Shown one piece after another: positions 27,290-36,508 of a stretch of 48,685 nucleotides of DNA (positions within the stretch are counted from its first letter, which is position 1; each line of letters opens with the position of its first letter). Origin of the DNA: Desulfurobacterium sp. (lineage in GTDB: Bacteria; Aquificota; Aquificia; Desulfurobacteriales; Desulfurobacteriaceae). The notes beneath the pieces are model-generated. The model had not been told where the DNA came from. It worked only from the letters and a program-made list of their open reading frames with translations, and ran no database searches. The DNA is taken from positions 1 through 48,685 of the forward strand of contig JALSLT010000065.1 in NCBI GenBank assembly GCA_026988135.1. Direction: 5' to 3'. The position numbers and the translations under genes are program-made.

Positions 27290-27462
27290 TTGACGTTGTT
27301 TTACAGCCAAATAATCCCAATAGCACCAAAGATAAAATTACAAGTTTTTCAAAGTCTCTCTATTCATCTTGAAAAAAATTTACATTTTTTTTACAATTAC
27401 AGGCATAATAAAATTTTTATTCATGCGTTTTTTACTTTTATATACTAACGTTAGGAGGAGAG

Positions 27463-28200
27463 ATGGGTTTTAGGAAGATTCTTGTTGCTGTTGACGGCTA
27501 TCCTGCCTCCTTAGGTGCTTTTAAAAAGGCGGTGGAGATTGCCAGAACGTATGGTGCGGAAGTTGCTGTTTTGCAGATTGAAGAAGATGTTCCCCTTTTA
27601 CCTGCGGAGAAGATGATGGAAGCTCATATTGATGAGCTTGTTACATCCCGTTCTCTTGAGCTATCTAAGGAGTATGGAAAAAAGGCGGGAATAGACGTCA
27701 AAGTTATTAGAAAGTTTGGTGAGCCTGTGGCCGGTATTATCCTTCAAACGGCAGAAGAGGAGGATGTTGACCTTATCATTCTCGGTGATTCCAGAAAATC
27801 GGGTCTTGAGAAGTTTTACCTTGGGAGTGTTTCTCAAACTGTTATGGGAAATGCCAAGTGTCCTGTGATGGTTATAAAAAAGGGGTGGATGAATATTTCC
27901 GATATTGTTGAGCTTGCAAAGGAGATAGAAAAGAAGCCCGAAAAGGTGGTTAAAGAGGAAAAGCCGGTTTATGATTCGGAGGTTATAAAGGAGAACTTTA
28001 GATTCAGCGGGACACTTTTTTTAATCCTTTCCGTTATCTATTTCTTCGCAGCTACGATAGCTTCAAAACCTTTTAAAAATATTGCCGCGTATGGGATTTT
28101 AGGTCTTCCTTTTGCTGTTTGGTGCGGTTTTTTCCTTATTGTTTCAGGGATTTTACTTACAAGAATCTATATAAACAGAGTTGGAGGTAGTGAAACATGA
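27463..28200 (+). CDS. Universal stress protein domain fused to a two-TM DUF485/YjcH-like domain
   Basis: N-terminus FRKILVAVDGYPASLGAFKKAVEIARTYGAEVAVLQ...VDLIILGDSRKSGLEKFYLGSVSQTVMGNAKCPVMVIK; C-terminus has two hydrophobic helices ending ILGLPFAVWCGFFLIVSGILLTRIYINRVG; directly upstream of an actP-like gene. Confidence 0.82.
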   Translation: MGFRKILVAVDGYPASLGAFKKAVEIARTYGAEVAVLQIEEDVPLLPAEKMMEAHIDELVTSRSLELSKEYGKKAGIDVKVIRKFGEPVAGIILQTAEEEDVDLIILGDSRKSGLEKFYLGSVSQTVMGNAKCPVMVIKKGWMNISDIVELAKEIEKKPEKVVKEEKPVYDSEVIKENFRFSGTLFLILSVIYFFAATIASKPFKNIAAYGILGLPFAVWCGFFLIVSGILLTRIYINRVGGSET

Positions 28201-29807
28201 GTTTAACTTATCCGATAGCTTTTGTGATAGTTGCAGTTAGTGTGGTTTTATCTATTTATATAAGTTTCTATTTTAGAAAGCAATCAAGAACCGCTTCTTC
28301 GTTCTTTGTGGCAGGCGGGGAAATTCCGTGGAAGATAAACGGTCTTGCGATGTTTGGAGATTACTGTAGTGCAGCCAGTTTCCTTGGTGTAGCAGGTGCG
28401 ATAGCAATTGTGGGGATTGACGGCTGGTGGCTTGCCCTTGGTTTTTTTGCTACATGGATGGCGGTTCTTTTTCTGATAGCCGGACCTTTAAAAAATACCG
28501 GTAAGTTTACGGTTGGTGATGTGATAAGCGAGCGATTTGGTAAAAGTAAAGACATTAGAACTATTGCAATGATAACGACGCTGGTTCTTACTTCTCTTTA
28601 CCTTGTTCCTCAGATTGTCGGAGCAGGTCATCTCTTTAAACTTTTACTTGGATGGAATTACGCTGTAACTGTTGTAGTTTCAGGAGCACTTATAACTTTT
28701 CTTGTTATTATCGGAGGGATGAAAGGAACGACATTTAATCAGGCAATTCAGGGAATTGTTCTTCTGGGTGCTATGCTTCTTCTTCTTTTTTCCTCTGCCG
28801 CTCTATTTTACAAGGGTAATATCTTTAATATCATAACAACGGGGAAGAAGGTTGTGCCTACGGTTATTGCCGCTAAAGAAGCCTCTGATATTGTTGAAAA
28901 TGCTCCTGATGCTAAGGCGGCGGTGGAAGCGGTTAGAAGTGCTATGCCGACTGCTCCTGGTGCTTTGACTCCCGGTGTTGGATTAAGGGATTTTGCAAAT
29001 CATATGAGTCTTGTTCTCGGTCTTTTTGTCGGTGTTCTTGGCCTTCCTCATATTTTGATAAGATTTTACACTGTAAAAAGTGCTAAGGCTGCTCAAAAAA
29101 GTATTGAGTTTACTATATGGGGACTTGCAATTTTTTATACTGCGGTTCTTTTTGTAGGTCTTGCCATTATGTATATTCTCTATCCCGAGCTTGTTGAACT
29201 TGTCGTTTCCGGGAAAAGAGGTCTTGCGACAAATATGGCTGTTCCGATGCTTGGTCAGCGTATAGGTGGAGAGCTTTTTCTCGGTTTAATTGCAGCAGGT
29301 GCTCTTGCAGCGATGTTGAGTACATGTACTGGTCTTCTTATTACGGCTACGACAAGTATTGCCCATGACCTTTACGCTTCCATTTTTAGACCTGAAAGTT
29401 CTGATGAGGAGAGAGTGAGTTTTGCAAAGAAGGCTGTTATTGTTCTTGCGGTGGTTTCTATTCTTCTTGCCATCTGGCTTAAAAGCCAGAATGTCGGTAT
29501 GCTTGTCGGTATGAGTTTTGGTATAGCTGCAAGTACTTTTGCACCGGCTATTGTTCTTACCGTGTGGTGGAAGAGATTGACGAAGCAAGGAGTTGTTATA
29601 GGTATGGCAGCAGGATTGCTCGTGTCATTGATATTTACTTTCGCGAGATTTTTTAAATTGAAAGCCTTTATCGGTATTCCCGTTCTTGTTAATCCTGCTC
29701 TTTACAGTGTGCCTGTAGCGTTTTTTGTGTTCATTATTGTTAGTTTAATGACAAAAGATGTTGGAAAAGTTGAAGAGTTTATGGCGATGGCTCATCAGAA
29801 AAAATAA
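28197..29807 (+). CDS. Sodium:solute symporter family, ActP-like cation/acetate symporter
   Basis: SSFFVAGGEIPWKINGLAMFGDYCSAASFLGVAGAIAIVGIDGWWLALGFF...LYLVPQIVGAGHLFKLLLG matches ActP layout; overlaps the USP fusion gene by 4 nt. Confidence 0.9.
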   Translation: MSLTYPIAFVIVAVSVVLSIYISFYFRKQSRTASSFFVAGGEIPWKINGLAMFGDYCSAASFLGVAGAIAIVGIDGWWLALGFFATWMAVLFLIAGPLKNTGKFTVGDVISERFGKSKDIRTIAMITTLVLTSLYLVPQIVGAGHLFKLLLGWNYAVTVVVSGALITFLVIIGGMKGTTFNQAIQGIVLLGAMLLLLFSSAALFYKGNIFNIITTGKKVVPTVIAAKEASDIVENAPDAKAAVEAVRSAMPTAPGALTPGVGLRDFANHMSLVLGLFVGVLGLPHILIRFYTVKSAKAAQKSIEFTIWGLAIFYTAVLFVGLAIMYILYPELVELVVSGKRGLATNMAVPMLGQRIGGELFLGLIAAGALAAMLSTCTGLLITATTSIAHDLYASIFRPESSDEERVSFAKKAVIVLAVVSILLAIWLKSQNVGMLVGMSFGIAASTFAPAIVLTVWWKRLTKQGVVIGMAAGLLVSLIFTFARFFKLKAFIGIPVLVNPALYSVPVAFFVFIIVSLMTKDVGKVEEFMAMAHQKK

Positions 29808-29813
29808 TTGTCC

Positions 29814-29836
29814 GGGGAGGGATTTCCTCCTTTCCC
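29814..29836. terminator. Possible terminator hairpin between convergent actP-like and dxr genes
   Basis: GGAGG-GATTT-CCTCC core with flanking G and C residues, followed on + by ATTTTTATC. Confidence 0.35.
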
Positions 29837-29841
29837 CATTT

Positions 29842-30963
29842 TTATCTTATAAAGTTTTTTATCAATTTTTCCGCTGTTTCTCTCGCTATTTTATCTATCC
29901 TTGTGACATCTTCAACAGTTGTAGGAGATTCTATGTTAAGTATATCCATCGTTTTTTCTATAATTTCGGGAATTGAAAGAAAAGGTATCTCTCCTTTAAG
30001 AAATGATTCGACAGCGACTTCATCTGCGGCGTTAAGTATTATCGGATAGGGATAGCCTCTTTTTACACTTTCATAGGCAAGGTTCAAACATTTAAATGTT
30101 TCTGTATCTGGTTCTTTAAGTGTTAAGTTTAAATTCGTATAGTCCATGGATAGTCCTTCTTGTAATTTTAGCCTTTCGGGATAAGATAGCGCGTAAGCAA
30201 TAGGGATTCTCATATCGGGTTTTCCCATTTGAGCGATGAAGGAGTTGTCTTGAAATTTCACAATAGAATGGATAATGCTTTGAGGATGAACTACAACTTT
30301 TATTTTTTCAACAGGTATATTAAAAAGCCACATGGCTTCTATAACTTCAAGTCCTTTATTCATTAAAGTTGCCGAGTCTATTGTAACTTTGTTTCCCATA
30401 TTCCAGTTCGGGTGTTTCAGTGCTGTTTCCGGTGTTACTGTTTTAAGTTGTTCTTTCTCTTTTCCGTGAAATGGGCCTCCTGAAGCCGTCAGAATTATCT
30501 CTTTTACATCCTCTTCTCTACCTGATGAAAGAGCCTGAAATATTGCAGAGTGTTCGCTATCAACCGGTATTATCTTTTTTGCTACTTTTTTTATGAACAT
30601 TCCGGCGCAGACAAGGGATTCTTTGTTTGCAAGGGCAAGCCTTTCAGCTCTCTTTGCAGCTTCATATGTAGGTATTATACCGGCAGCTCCGGAAATCGCA
30701 GCGACTACGATGTCAAATTCTATCTCTTTTATTAGCCGGATTATTCCTTCCTCTCTATGATAAGTTTTTACATGGGAGTCAAAGGAAGTATCAAGAGTTG
30801 CAATAGCTTTCGGCTTGAATTCTTCTATTTGCCTTTGCAGTTTTTCACTGTTTTTTCCAGCTACAAGTCCTGTAACTTTGAATTTATCTGGAAATTTTTT
30901 TATTACATTTAACGTGTTTTCACCAATTGATCCTGTTGAACCTAAAATCAGGATTTTTTTCAT
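29842..30963 (-). CDS. dxr: 1-deoxy-D-xylulose 5-phosphate reductoisomerase
   Basis: MKKILILGSTGSIGENTLNVI...ALANKESLVCAG...IIPVDSEHSAIFQ...ILTASGGPF...HPNWNMGNKVTIDSATLMNKGLEVIEA. Confidence 0.96.
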   Translation of the reverse strand: MKKILILGSTGSIGENTLNVIKKFPDKFKVTGLVAGKNSEKLQRQIEEFKPKAIATLDTSFDSHVKTYHREEGIIRLIKEIEFDIVVAAISGAAGIIPTYEAAKRAERLALANKESLVCAGMFIKKVAKKIIPVDSEHSAIFQALSSGREEDVKEIILTASGGPFHGKEKEQLKTVTPETALKHPNWNMGNKVTIDSATLMNKGLEVIEAMWLFNIPVEKIKVVVHPQSIIHSIVKFQDNSFIAQMGKPDMRIPIAYALSYPERLKLQEGLSMDYTNLNLTLKEPDTETFKCLNLAYESVKRGYPYPIILNAADEVAVESFLKGEIPFLSIPEIIEKTMDILNIESPTTVEDVTRIDKIARETAEKLIKNFIR

Positions 30964-30973
30964 TCCTTCTCCG

Positions 30974-32206
30974 TTATATTCTTGCTATGAGCTCTGCAAG
31001 AGATTCAATTCTTTCCTGCTTTCCGGTTTCGAGGCACTTAAATGAGTAGAATCTGTTTTCCACCTCTTCGTCGCCGATGATAACAACATGCTTCATGTTT
31101 AACCTGTTTGCGGTTTTAAATTGGGATTTGAAACTTCCTTGTCTGTGGTCTATTTCCGTATAGATGTTTCTGTTTCTAAGAATTTCGGCAGTTTTTAATC
31201 CTTCAAGATATCCTTTTTCTCCGAAAGTTGATATAAATACTCCGTTTCTATTTTTTTCAGATTTTTCTATTAGAAGCATTATTCGTTCAATTCCCATTGC
31301 AAATCCAAGAGCAGGTGTTTCCTGGCCTCCAAGTTCTTTTATAAGGTTGTCGTATCTTCCTCCTGCCAAAATGGTACTTTGAGCACCAAGGTTTTTGGAT
31401 TTAAATTCGAAAACTGTTTTGGTATAGTAATCAAGGCCTCTGACCATGAACGGGTTTAAGGAAAATTTTACTTCTAAAGTTTTTAAAAGCTCTATCACTT
31501 TTTCAAAGTGGTTTTTACATTTGTCACATAGATAGTCCGTAATAATAGGTACGTTTTTCACAACTTTTTTGCAGTTTTTGTTTTTACAGTCAAGAACTCT
31601 TAAAGGGTTTCCGTCAAGTCTGTTTTTGCAGTCTTGGCAGAGATTTTCTTTTTCGGAAGAGAGGTGATTTATAAGTGCCGTTTTATAATTTGGACGGCAA
31701 GAGTTGCATCCTATACTGTTTATTTCAAGGGTAAAGTCTATCTCTAAGTTTTCAAGTATTTTGGCTGCCATTTTTATAAGTTCAGCATCGCTTCCCGGAG
31801 ATGAAATTCCGAAAATTTCGCACCCTGCCTGATAAAACTGTCTATTTCTTCCGGCTTGAGGTCTTTCATATCTGAACATAGGGCCTATATAAAACCACTT
31901 TGTGAACGGTTCTTTCGCATAGATGCCGTGTTGAATGTAGGCTCTTACTGCGGAGGCTGTTCCTTCAGGTCTTAAAGCTATTTTTCTTCCACCCCTGTCT
32001 TCAAACAGATACATCTCTTTCTGGACAATATCTGTCGTTTCTCCGACACTTCTTGTAAAAAGGGCAATATTTTCAAACGTTGGAAGGATGACTTTTTTAA
32101 AACCACAAAGATGAACGGTATTTTTAAACGTTTCAACTATTTTTTCAAATTTTTCACTTTTAGGAGGGATAATATCTTCCACACCTCTAACAGTTTTAAT
32201 TTCCAT
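30974..32206 (-). CDS. hisS: Histidyl-tRNA synthetase
   Basis: MEIKTVRGVEDIIPP...LRPEGTASAVRAYI...FYIGPMFRYERPQAGRNRQFYQAGCEIFG...LDYYTKTVFEF; SD ggagg upstream of ATG 32206. Confidence 0.95.
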   Translation of the reverse strand: MEIKTVRGVEDIIPPKSEKFEKIVETFKNTVHLCGFKKVILPTFENIALFTRSVGETTDIVQKEMYLFEDRGGRKIALRPEGTASAVRAYIQHGIYAKEPFTKWFYIGPMFRYERPQAGRNRQFYQAGCEIFGISSPGSDAELIKMAAKILENLEIDFTLEINSIGCNSCRPNYKTALINHLSSEKENLCQDCKNRLDGNPLRVLDCKNKNCKKVVKNVPIITDYLCDKCKNHFEKVIELLKTLEVKFSLNPFMVRGLDYYTKTVFEFKSKNLGAQSTILAGGRYDNLIKELGGQETPALGFAMGIERIMLLIEKSEKNRNGVFISTFGEKGYLEGLKTAEILRNRNIYTEIDHRQGSFKSQFKTANRLNMKHVVIIGDEEVENRFYSFKCLETGKQERIESLAELIARI

Positions 32207-32852
32207 AACTTTCAATGACCTCCACATTTTCCGTAGAACAGAATCTATCTCCTGCGTCTCCAAGTCCCGGTAGAATATATCCTTTATTGTTTAGCTCTCT
32301 GTCGATGGAAGCGGTAACTATTTTTATATTTTTAAATTGGGAAAGCATTTTTACTCCTTCCTGAGAACAGATGAGAGATATAAAAAAGATATTTTCCGAT
32401 TTTATTCCTGCTTCAATCAATTTTTCGATGGTTAGATACGCTGTTCCGCCGGTTGCAAGCATCGGATCAAGGATAAAATAAAACCCGTTGCGGACGATAG
32501 GAGATTTAAAATAGTAAAGGTATGGTTTGAGTGTTTCTTCGTTTCGTTTTATCCCTATGAATCCGATTCTTCCTTTGGAATATGCGTTAATTGCAGCAGG
32601 AAGCAGTAATAGTCCGGCTCTTAAAATGGGGAGAAAAATAATTTCTTTCTGTATTGTTATTGAAGTTATGTTGTTTTCAACGGGTGTATCTATCGTTACT
32701 TTCTTAATAGGAAGTTTTGATATCCCTTCTGTTATTAAAACTTCCGATAGTTTTAAAGATGCTTTTCTAAAGTCTTCTGTATCTGTTGCTTTATCTCTTA
32801 ATATCGTGAGAAGATGTTCGGTAAAATTTGTTTTTACTTCATAAACAATCAT
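32196..32852 (-). CDS. upp: Uracil phosphoribosyltransferase
   Basis: EHLLTILRDKATDTEDFRKASLKLSEVLITE...PILRAGLLLLPA...ILDPMLATGGTAYLTIEKL...GLGDAGDRFCSTE. Confidence 0.94.
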   Translation of the reverse strand: MIVYEVKTNFTEHLLTILRDKATDTEDFRKASLKLSEVLITEGISKLPIKKVTIDTPVENNITSITIQKEIIFLPILRAGLLLLPAAINAYSKGRIGFIGIKRNEETLKPYLYYFKSPIVRNGFYFILDPMLATGGTAYLTIEKLIEAGIKSENIFFISLICSQEGVKMLSQFKNIKIVTASIDRELNNKGYILPGLGDAGDRFCSTENVEVIESYGN

Positions 32853-33529
32853 TTAAACAACTCTCCGATAATAGCGGTGTAAAAGCTGTTTTGGTAGTCT
32901 CCTTTCAGAATTTCATATATCTCTTTTGCTCTATTTCTGTCCCCTTCGGTTATATATGCTATAGCCGCATAGTAAAGACTTGCCGGATGGGTCCAGTCTT
33001 TGTTTCGGGAAATGGAGATAAATTTTGTTATCGCTTCATCTGTTTTTCCTTTTTCAAAGAGAATAACTCCCGTGTCAAGTTTTCCTGCAGAGCTTATTGT
33101 AAGGCTTTCTGTTTTTATAGCTTTTTCAAGATAGGAAATGTTTTTTGTCAATTTACCGTAAATGAATATCCCGGCTTTACCAGAAGGGGTATCGGGAAAA
33201 CTGTCGGCTACTTTTTTAAAGTATTTTTCCGCCTCTTTATTTTTTCCGCTTTTAAGGGCAAATAATCCTCTGTCAAAAATGGCAGCTGCTTTTGTTTCAA
33301 GGTTCCCTCTATACCATTTGTAACCGAAAAATCCCCCGCCGATAATTGCTATAGCGACTATAATAGCGATAAACTTTGCGGCATGTTTTTCAAAAAAATT
33401 GATAATTTTGTAGAAGTCGCTAACCATCATCTCAGCTTCCGGTGTGTCTATCGCTTCAGGAATGTTCACAGGTGGATTCTCTTCCTTTTTCTCTTTTTTT
33501 ATATACGATTTATAAGGTGGTTTTTTCAC
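32849..33529 (-). CDS. Membrane-anchored TPR protein (YfgM-like)
   Basis: Single TM segment FIAIIVAIAIIGGGFFGYKWYRG followed by TPR-like helices (RGLFALKSGKNKEAEKYFKKVADSFPDTPSGKAG). Confidence 0.75.
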   Translation of the reverse strand: MKKPPYKSYIKKEKKEENPPVNIPEAIDTPEAEMMVSDFYKIINFFEKHAAKFIAIIVAIAIIGGGFFGYKWYRGNLETKAAAIFDRGLFALKSGKNKEAEKYFKKVADSFPDTPSGKAGIFIYGKLTKNISYLEKAIKTESLTISSAGKLDTGVILFEKGKTDEAITKFISISRNKDWTHPASLYYAAIAYITEGDRNRAKEIYEILKGDYQNSFYTAIIGELFK

Positions 33530-34175
33530 CCGAACTCCTCCTCACTATTTCAAGGGAATTTTTAAATGCCTGTGCAATTTCATTTTCCGTTAATCCTGCT
33601 CCTATTCCTACAGTTTTTGCAAATTCGGCAGACATAAGGTCCCCCGGTGAGTGTGCATCTGTGTTTATAACAAACTTAACACCTGCTTTTCTGCCTTCTT
33701 TAACAACATGTCCGTTCGTTATATTATGCCCTTTTCTTGCGGTAATCTCAATAAAAACTTTTGATTTTGCCGCTTTTTTGAGGGTTTCAGGCTTTATTAG
33801 ACCCGGGTGTGCAAGAATGTCGGCTCTACCTTCTATTGCTGCAAGGTTGGTTCCTTTGGCTACAGGTTCAACAACTGTTTCTCCATGAACAACGACTATT
33901 CTTGCCCCTTCCTCCCTGCATTTTTCTATGAGGTAGGGTATTTTATTCGGTGGAACGTGGGTTATTTCGACTCCGGGGATAACTATGGTGTTTGTATTTT
34001 TGGTAAGTATGTCTGCGGTTTTTAAAAGGTTTTCAATAATGAATTGGAAGTTTGAGAAGTCTGCATGGTCGGTTATTCCTATAGCTTTATAGCCGATAGA
34101 TTCGGCTCTTCTGACAAGTTCGCTCGGTATGAGCTCTCCATCACTGAAAATGGTATGGGTGTGAAGGTCTATCAT
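33510..34175 (-). CDS. PHP domain protein, histidinol-phosphatase-like
   Basis: MIDLHTHTIFSDGELIPSELVRRAESIGYKAIGITDHADFSN...IVIPGVEITHV...FVINTDAHSPGDL. Confidence 0.85.
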   Translation of the reverse strand: MIDLHTHTIFSDGELIPSELVRRAESIGYKAIGITDHADFSNFQFIIENLLKTADILTKNTNTIVIPGVEITHVPPNKIPYLIEKCREEGARIVVVHGETVVEPVAKGTNLAAIEGRADILAHPGLIKPETLKKAAKSKVFIEITARKGHNITNGHVVKEGRKAGVKFVINTDAHSPGDLMSAEFAKTVGIGAGLTENEIAQAFKNSLEIVRRSSGEKTTL

Positions 34176-34187
34176 CTTTTAACTCCG

Positions 34188-34727
34188 TTAAAGAAGTTCT
34201 TCTGCAACGATGTTTGTATTTGTGTATATGCAGATATTTCCTGCTATTTTTAGTGATTCCTCAACGATTTCTTTTGCGGAAAGATCTGTGTTTTTGTAAA
34301 GAGCTGTTGCTGCAGCTTGTGCAAATGCTCCCCCCGAACCTATTGCCATAACCGGAACATCAGGTTCTATAACATCCCCATTTCCTGAAATGAGAAGAAT
34401 TTTTGTTTTATCTGCAACCAGAAGCATCGCTTCAAGTCTTCTTAGAACCCTATCTGTCCTCCAATCTTTGGCAAGCTCTACCGCAGATTTTAAGAGATTT
34501 CCACCGAACGACTGAAGTTTTGATTCAAACCTTTCAAGAAGAGAAAAGGCATCTGCAACGGAACCTGCAAATCCAACAAGAACACTTTCGTTATATATTT
34601 TTCTTACCTTTCTTGCTCCGTTTTTAAAGATTGTGTTTCCAAGGGTAACTTGACCGTCTCCCGCCATTGCGACTTTCCCGTCTTTAAGAACTGCACATAT
34701 TGTCGTTGCGTGAAAATTTTGACTCAT
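34188..34727 (-). CDS. hslV: ATP-dependent protease peptidase subunit HslV
   Basis: [40 protein letters not shown]...[20 protein letters not shown]; catalytic Thr after a short propeptide. Confidence 0.95.
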   Translation of the reverse strand: MSQNFHATTICAVLKDGKVAMAGDGQVTLGNTIFKNGARKVRKIYNESVLVGFAGSVADAFSLLERFESKLQSFGGNLLKSAVELAKDWRTDRVLRRLEAMLLVADKTKILLISGNGDVIEPDVPVMAIGSGGAFAQAAATALYKNTDLSAKEIVEESLKIAGNICIYTNTNIVAEELL

Positions 34728-34978
34728 ACGGTTTCTCCTTCCATTTTTCTTCTTATTCTCCCGCCGGCAAGCTGTCCGGCTACGGCGGTAGCAATTAGTG
34801 CAGGTGCGAATTTGATACTAAGTCCCATTAGTATTCTTGAAAGGACTATGAATGGTATCGGAAGATGGATATAGAGAAACCACTTTTTTGAAAATTTCTC
34901 CGTTTTTTCTCTAAACCATCCGGAAGGCATGTTTAATATAAGTGTTATTGCTACTACTATTAAAAGTTTTTCCCACAT
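34724..34978 (-). CDS. Small hypothetical membrane protein
   Basis: [53 protein letters not shown]...; SD aaggagg upstream of ATG 34978; overlaps hslV by 4 nt. Confidence 0.7.
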   Translation of the reverse strand: MWEKLLIVVAITLILNMPSGWFREKTEKFSKKWFLYIHLPIPFIVLSRILMGLSIKFAPALIATAVAGQLAGGRIRRKMEGETV

Positions 34979-35005
34979 TTTTACCTCCTTGAACAATTTA
35001 GTTAA

Positions 35006-35034
35006 AAAGTAGGAGATAAGTATGCTGATGTCAA
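35006..35034 (-). promoter_or_regulatory. Putative promoter of the orf/hslV/PHP/TPR/upp/hisS/dxr operon
   Basis: On the minus strand TTGACA (35034-35029), 17-nt spacer, TACTTT (35011-35006), just upstream of the small membrane protein gene. Confidence 0.5.
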
Positions 35035-35047
35035 TTGCAAATCATTT

Positions 35048-36505
35048 TCAATCTTTCCAAAAGGAGGGCATAAATATTGCAAAAAGAGCAAATATTTCAA
35101 GCCTTCCAAGGAGCATTTCTATTGATAACAGGAATTTCTGCCAGTCTGCAAAAAAGTGAAAGTTTCCAGCCGGTCCTGTTTTTAAAAGTCCAGGGCCTGA
35201 ACAACTGGCACAGGCTATGGATGATGAGAAAGCCGTAATAAGGTCTGTTCCTGTTAAACAAAGTACAATACCTATTATAACAATAATAAACGTGTATGCG
35301 GCTCCGAAAGCCCAGATTGCATTTAGAGCCGAGAAATCAAGAGTTTTTCCTTCCATCTTTATCCTGTAAATGAGTTTCGGATGGGCAGTTTTCTTCATTT
35401 CGCCGTAAATGGATTTTCCAAGAGCCACAAGGCGGAACTGCTTTAACCCGCCGGCGGTAGAACCTGATACACCACCTAAAAATTCAAGTATTATGAGTAT
35501 TGCAAGTACAAATGAAGGCCAATAGGTGTAATTGGTTGATGAAAACCCTGTGGTTGAAGCCGAGTTTATTACCTGAAAGATACTGTATCTTAATGCCTGT
35601 AACGGGTTGTAAACCCCATCGACTGTAAGCATAAATGCGCATAGAAATATGGTAACTCCGAGAATAATAAAGTATAGTTTGTTCTCTTCCGATTTAAAAA
35701 ACACTTTCCAATTTTTACTTTTGTACAACTGGTACCAGTTAAGAAAGTTTACAGAGCCGAATATCATAAAAAGAGCGATAACCATTTCTATGAAAACGCT
35801 GTGGTATGAACCGATGCTGCTGTTTTTAACGGAAAAACCGCCTGTTGCTATTGTGCAGAAAGCGTGATTTACGGCATCGAAAAGGGGCATACCGCCGATA
35901 ACGAGTAGAAGTATTTCTGTAAATATCAATCCGTTGTATATGATAAATATGATTCTTGCTACTTCTTTTACTTTAGGTTTTAGTTTTTCTTCAACAGCTT
36001 TGGATGCTTCAAATTTCATCATCTGCATTCCACCTGTTCCAAGAGCCGGGAGTAGAGCAATAGCAAAAACAACAAATCCGAGTCCGCCGACCCAGTTTGT
36101 TGTTGAACGCCATAAAAGTAAGCTTTTGGGAAGACCTTCAACATTTGTGAGTATTGATGCACCTGTTGTTGTAAATCCCGATACGGATTCAAAATAAGCT
36201 TCTATAAAGTTAGGAATGGCTCCGTTTATCCAGTAGGCAAATGCTGAAATAGCGGGGAAGATAAGCCAGATGAGACAGATGGATAGGATAGCTTCTTTAA
36301 GTGTTAGGTCGTCCTCTATCTCTATCTGGTATGCTATTAGATATAGAGATGAAACGATTAAGAACGGATAAATAAAGTCCATAAATTGTCCGTCGCCTAC
36401 AAAAATCGAGTATGTGGCGGGGATAAGAAGGGAAACGGCCATGAAAAACAGAATGGAGACAACTACTTTAAAAACAACTAAAAGGTCGATATTTTTAATT
36501 TTCAT
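35048..36505 (-). CDS. trkH: Trk-type potassium uptake transmembrane protein TrkH
   Basis: FEAYFESVSGFTTTGASIL, LLLWRSTTNWVGGLGFVVFAIALLPALGTGGMQMMKFE, GGVSGSTAGGLKQFR selectivity-filter-type repeats. Confidence 0.93.
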   Translation of the reverse strand: MKIKNIDLLVVFKVVVSILFFMAVSLLIPATYSIFVGDGQFMDFIYPFLIVSSLYLIAYQIEIEDDLTLKEAILSICLIWLIFPAISAFAYWINGAIPNFIEAYFESVSGFTTTGASILTNVEGLPKSLLLWRSTTNWVGGLGFVVFAIALLPALGTGGMQMMKFEASKAVEEKLKPKVKEVARIIFIIYNGLIFTEILLLVIGGMPLFDAVNHAFCTIATGGFSVKNSSIGSYHSVFIEMVIALFMIFGSVNFLNWYQLYKSKNWKVFFKSEENKLYFIILGVTIFLCAFMLTVDGVYNPLQALRYSIFQVINSASTTGFSSTNYTYWPSFVLAILIILEFLGGVSGSTAGGLKQFRLVALGKSIYGEMKKTAHPKLIYRIKMEGKTLDFSALNAIWAFGAAYTFIIVIIGIVLCLTGTDLITAFSSSIACASCSGPGLLKTGPAGNFHFFADWQKFLLSIEMLLGRLEIFALFAIFMPSFWKD

Positions 36506-36508
36506 CTT

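Noticed and set aside
27113-27462. Possible tRNA, riboswitch or CRISPR in the 350-nt intergenic region
   Set aside because: No cloverleaf, known riboswitch core or regularly spaced repeats recognised by eye; only the motifs reported separately.
31470-31740. Four CxxC-type cysteine pairs inside HisRS
   Set aside because: A similar Cys-rich insertion is known in many bacterial histidyl-tRNA synthetases; not novel.
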